NCBI GenBank assembly: GCA_002050165.1
Contig: MWSW01000017.1
Coordinates: 1-53,967, forward strand
Length of the DNA stretch: 53,967 nucleotides
Reading direction: 5' to 3'
Source: Candidatus Tepidiaquacellales bacterium OLB4/UTCHB1
Lineage (GTDB): Bacteria > Bacteroidota > Ignavibacteria > Tepidaquicellales > Tepidaquicellaceae
Position 1 is the first letter of the stretch. Each line of letters opens with the position of its first letter. The translations under genes were made by a program, and so were the position numbers. The notes beneath the pieces were generated by a model. That model had not been told where the DNA came from and ran no database searches. It saw only the letters and a program-made list of their open reading frames with translations. Below, one piece after another: positions 51,979 through 53,967 of the stretch.

Positions 51979-53967
51979 TTATTTTACAAGCAACATTTTC
52001 CTGGATTGTGTAAACTCCCCGGCTTCAATTCTGTAATAATACACCCCACTTGAAAGGTGCGATGCGTCAAATCCAACTTCGTAACTGCCGGGCTTCAGAA
52101 CTTCATTTGTCAGAACCGATACTTCCTTCCCGGTAATATCGTAAACTGAAAGCCTGACCTTACCCGCTTTCATAATATCAAATCTGATGTTGGTTACAGG
52201 ATTGAACGGGTTTGGATAGTTTTGATTTAAACTGTAACTTGAAGGTGCTATGGCATTTTCGGAGATTTCATCACCTTTCGTCATACCTGCTATTAAAAGA
52301 ATTCCTTCACATACAATATTTCTTCGTTCTTCTTTGGACATGCTACGACCACTTAGAAGTAGCGTGTTTGATTTATTTATCAAATCTTTTTGCGTGCGGT
52401 TGTAAACTTTATTTTCTTTCTCGTTCCTGCTCATTTCTCTTACTTCACGGCTACTCAACTCTTTTGAATCAATTGAGGTTTTGTTAATGACTTTTTTATT
52501 CAATTGATTTTCAAACTGTCTGATTATCTTTTGTGTAACCGGGTCACTTTTGAAAAAGCTATTTAGTTTCTTTTTAAGCCGTTTGTATTTTTCTTCAGCA
52601 CTTAAATTCATTATACCCTGTCCCTCTCCAAGCATTTCCAATATCTCCTGATGATCGGCACTGGCAAGGAACCTCGCTTCTGGGTCAGGGTGATACATTG
52701 CTATAAATTCATATCCAGCTAAGGCATCGTTATACTTACGCATATTCACTTCGCACATCTGAATTATCTCATAAGCTGTGTAGTTAAAATTTTCTGAATG
52801 ACTCTCTGCAAGAATTATTGCAGACAAGAAATTTTTCAAATCGCTGTAAAGGTTGTCCGTATAACTTTGCGCGGAACTTGTATCAAGAGCCCGGTAATTA
52901 TCATAAAAATCGTACAGGCAAGATTCCGTGTAATCACTTTTCGGATGTCCTTGTATCAATATCTTGAAAGTATTTATTGAAGTTAAATAATCTCCTTCAT
53001 AGTATCCATAAATTGCCTGATTGTAAAGTTCTTGATCCTCCTCAAATTCGGGAGGGTAACCAATGTTGTTGTAATAAATAGTATCATAAATTCCAAATCC
53101 TATATCCTGCGTCGTGTATCCGTCCCACGATGTAGAAGGACATAATATCGTTGGCGTATGCAGGTATGGGATAGGTTGGTTTTCATGGTTTTTTATATTA
53201 AGTGCCGGAATATTACTTCCCATCCATCCGTACCAGGAGTTTTCTCTTATGTAATAGATCTGTTGTTGTGCAAAATTCCACTGTATTCCAAAACCCGAGA
53301 TGTGGTATTTGTCCTGTCCTTGTGTTGGTATTAAGAAACAGTTTTTACCATAATCCAATGTTGGCAACGCAGAACCACCCGTGACCAGAACATTATACTT
53401 TATGGACGAAAGATTATTATAACCGCTAAGCCAAATCCATTGACCGTTTTGGTAAACCGGAGACATTTTGCAACTTGATGAGGTGTTAGCCCATATATTT
53501 TGTAGATTAGCGCTTTGCAGCAGATTATTGAACATGTTTACTGAACTTTGAAGTAGGACAACATTTGTTCCGATTGAATTACCGGATGATGAGAAATTGT
53601 TTTGTTTGAAATCACCTGAAACCTTTCGACCTGCGATGGAAATAGAAGTCAAATCGGATATGTTATAGTTATAAAAGCCATTTCCTTGAACCATAAATGG
53701 TGTAACTTCAGAAGCGAAACAGTTCAGGTAAAGTTGCATTCCTCCGTTGTTAAAAGTGTTCCCAAGAATGTTCAGGTTATAAGAAGTATTGATACACGGA
53801 AAACCTGCCCCCTCACCACCTTCTGATGGCAGTCCTGCGTTAATAGTATTTGAAACTGCTACACCGATTTTCTGTGCTGCAATATTAAATGTATTTCCCT
53901 GAAGTAAAAGTTTGAAAACATTTTCTGCGCGGATTGAGTGTGAGCCAATGCTTGGTTGGTTAAATGT
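51979..53967 (-). CDS. Partial T9SS cargo protein with beta-helix-like repeats and a TPR-like region, 5' end beyond the window
   Basis: The frame is open to the right edge (662 codons visible); a Met at 53739 is internal, because similar repeat sequence continues upstream. The visible N-terminal part has right-handed beta-helix-like repeats (LLLQGNTFNIAAQKIGVAVSN, YNLNILGNTFNNGGMQLYLN, SGDFKQNNFSSSG). A helical TPR-like region follows (NQAIYGYYEGDYLTSINTFKILIQGHPKSD; MCEVNMRKYNDALAGYEFIAMYHPD), then a charged Lys/Glu-rich stretch and a type A sorting domain at the end (NYPNPFNP, LSVYDITGKEV, SSGVYYYRIE). Beta-helix folds often bind or cleave polysaccharides, but no catalytic residues can be assigned. 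It is surface or secreted. Confidence 0.85.
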   Translation of the reverse strand, partial: TFNQPSIGSHSIRAENVFKLLLQGNTFNIAAQKIGVAVSNTINAGLPSEGGEGAGFPCINTSYNLNILGNTFNNGGMQLYLNCFASEVTPFMVQGNGFYNYNISDLTSISIAGRKVSGDFKQNNFSSSGNSIGTNVVLLQSSVNMFNNLLQSANLQNIWANTSSSCKMSPVYQNGQWIWLSGYNNLSSIKYNVLVTGGSALPTLDYGKNCFLIPTQGQDKYHISGFGIQWNFAQQQIYYIRENSWYGWMGSNIPALNIKNHENQPIPYLHTPTILCPSTSWDGYTTQDIGFGIYDTIYYNNIGYPPEFEEDQELYNQAIYGYYEGDYLTSINTFKILIQGHPKSDYTESCLYDFYDNYRALDTSSAQSYTDNLYSDLKNFLSAIILAESHSENFNYTAYEIIQMCEVNMRKYNDALAGYEFIAMYHPDPEARFLASADHQEILEMLGEGQGIMNLSAEEKYKRLKKKLNSFFKSDPVTQKIIRQFENQLNKKVINKTSIDSKELSSREVREMSRNEKENKVYNRTQKDLINKSNTLLLSGRSMSKEERRNIVCEGILLIAGMTKGDEISENAIAPSSYSLNQNYPNPFNPVTNIRFDIMKAGKVRLSVYDITGKEVSVLTNEVLKPGSYEVGFDASHLSSGVYYYRIEAGEFTQSRKMLLVK

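Noticed and set aside
1-53967. CRISPR array or prophage
   Set aside because: No regularly spaced identical direct repeats, Cas genes, integrase or phage structural genes were seen.

Overview
The window looks like chromosomal DNA from an AT-rich member of the Ignavibacteria/Chlorobi-Bacteroidetes lineage. This rests on five exported proteins that end in the type IX secretion (T9SS) type A C-terminal domain with the NFPNPFNP/NYPNPFNP signature, a Chlorobi-type 2[4Fe-4S] ferredoxin, a SecA with the insertions usual in Bacteroidetes, frequent start codons without a Shine-Dalgarno, and TAnnTTTG-like promoter boxes. I saw no tRNA, rRNA, CRISPR array, complete insertion sequence or phage module.

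Left part (1-9.9 kb): a truncated small gene at the edge, a large T9SS cargo protein on the minus strand, then a plus-strand group. That group holds a secreted protein with about twelve short GNDxY repeats followed by HEAT repeats, an overlapping lipoprotein, a periplasmic serine beta-lactamase-like hydrolase, a delta-1-pyrroline-5-carboxylate dehydrogenase and a small lipoprotein.

Central metabolism and housekeeping (9.9-36.2 kb): sucC, a GMP reductase/IMP dehydrogenase family enzyme, gatB, tpiA and a thiolase/3-hydroxyacyl-CoA dehydrogenase/acyl-CoA dehydrogenase trio ending at a strong bidirectional terminator. Next come a MarR-YceI lipoprotein pair, a YihY-family membrane protein and a small unknown gene whose start lies in a perfect hairpin. 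Then come ettA, a comF homologue lacking its zinc finger, a class V aminotransferase and a membrane lytic transglycosylase. Divergent from the transglycosylase is an ECF sigma/anti-sigma/Spy-like trio that looks like an envelope-stress unit. ileS, a DksA/TraR protein with a histone-H1-like tail, lspA, a ferredoxin, secA and a small unknown gene follow.

Right part (36.3-54 kb): a T9SS Asp-box protein, then a long minus-strand run reading hpnC-hpnD-hpnE (squalene synthesis), a 2-hydroxyacyl-CoA-dehydratase-like protein and its BadF/HgdC-type activase with two ASKHA domains. Three further T9SS cargo genes lie in tandem at the end, separated by hairpins, the last one running off the window. The least explained parts are the GNDxY-repeat protein with its lipoprotein, the dehydratase/activase pair behind hpnCDE, the H1-tailed DksA protein and the short spacing between promoter-like boxes and start codons.
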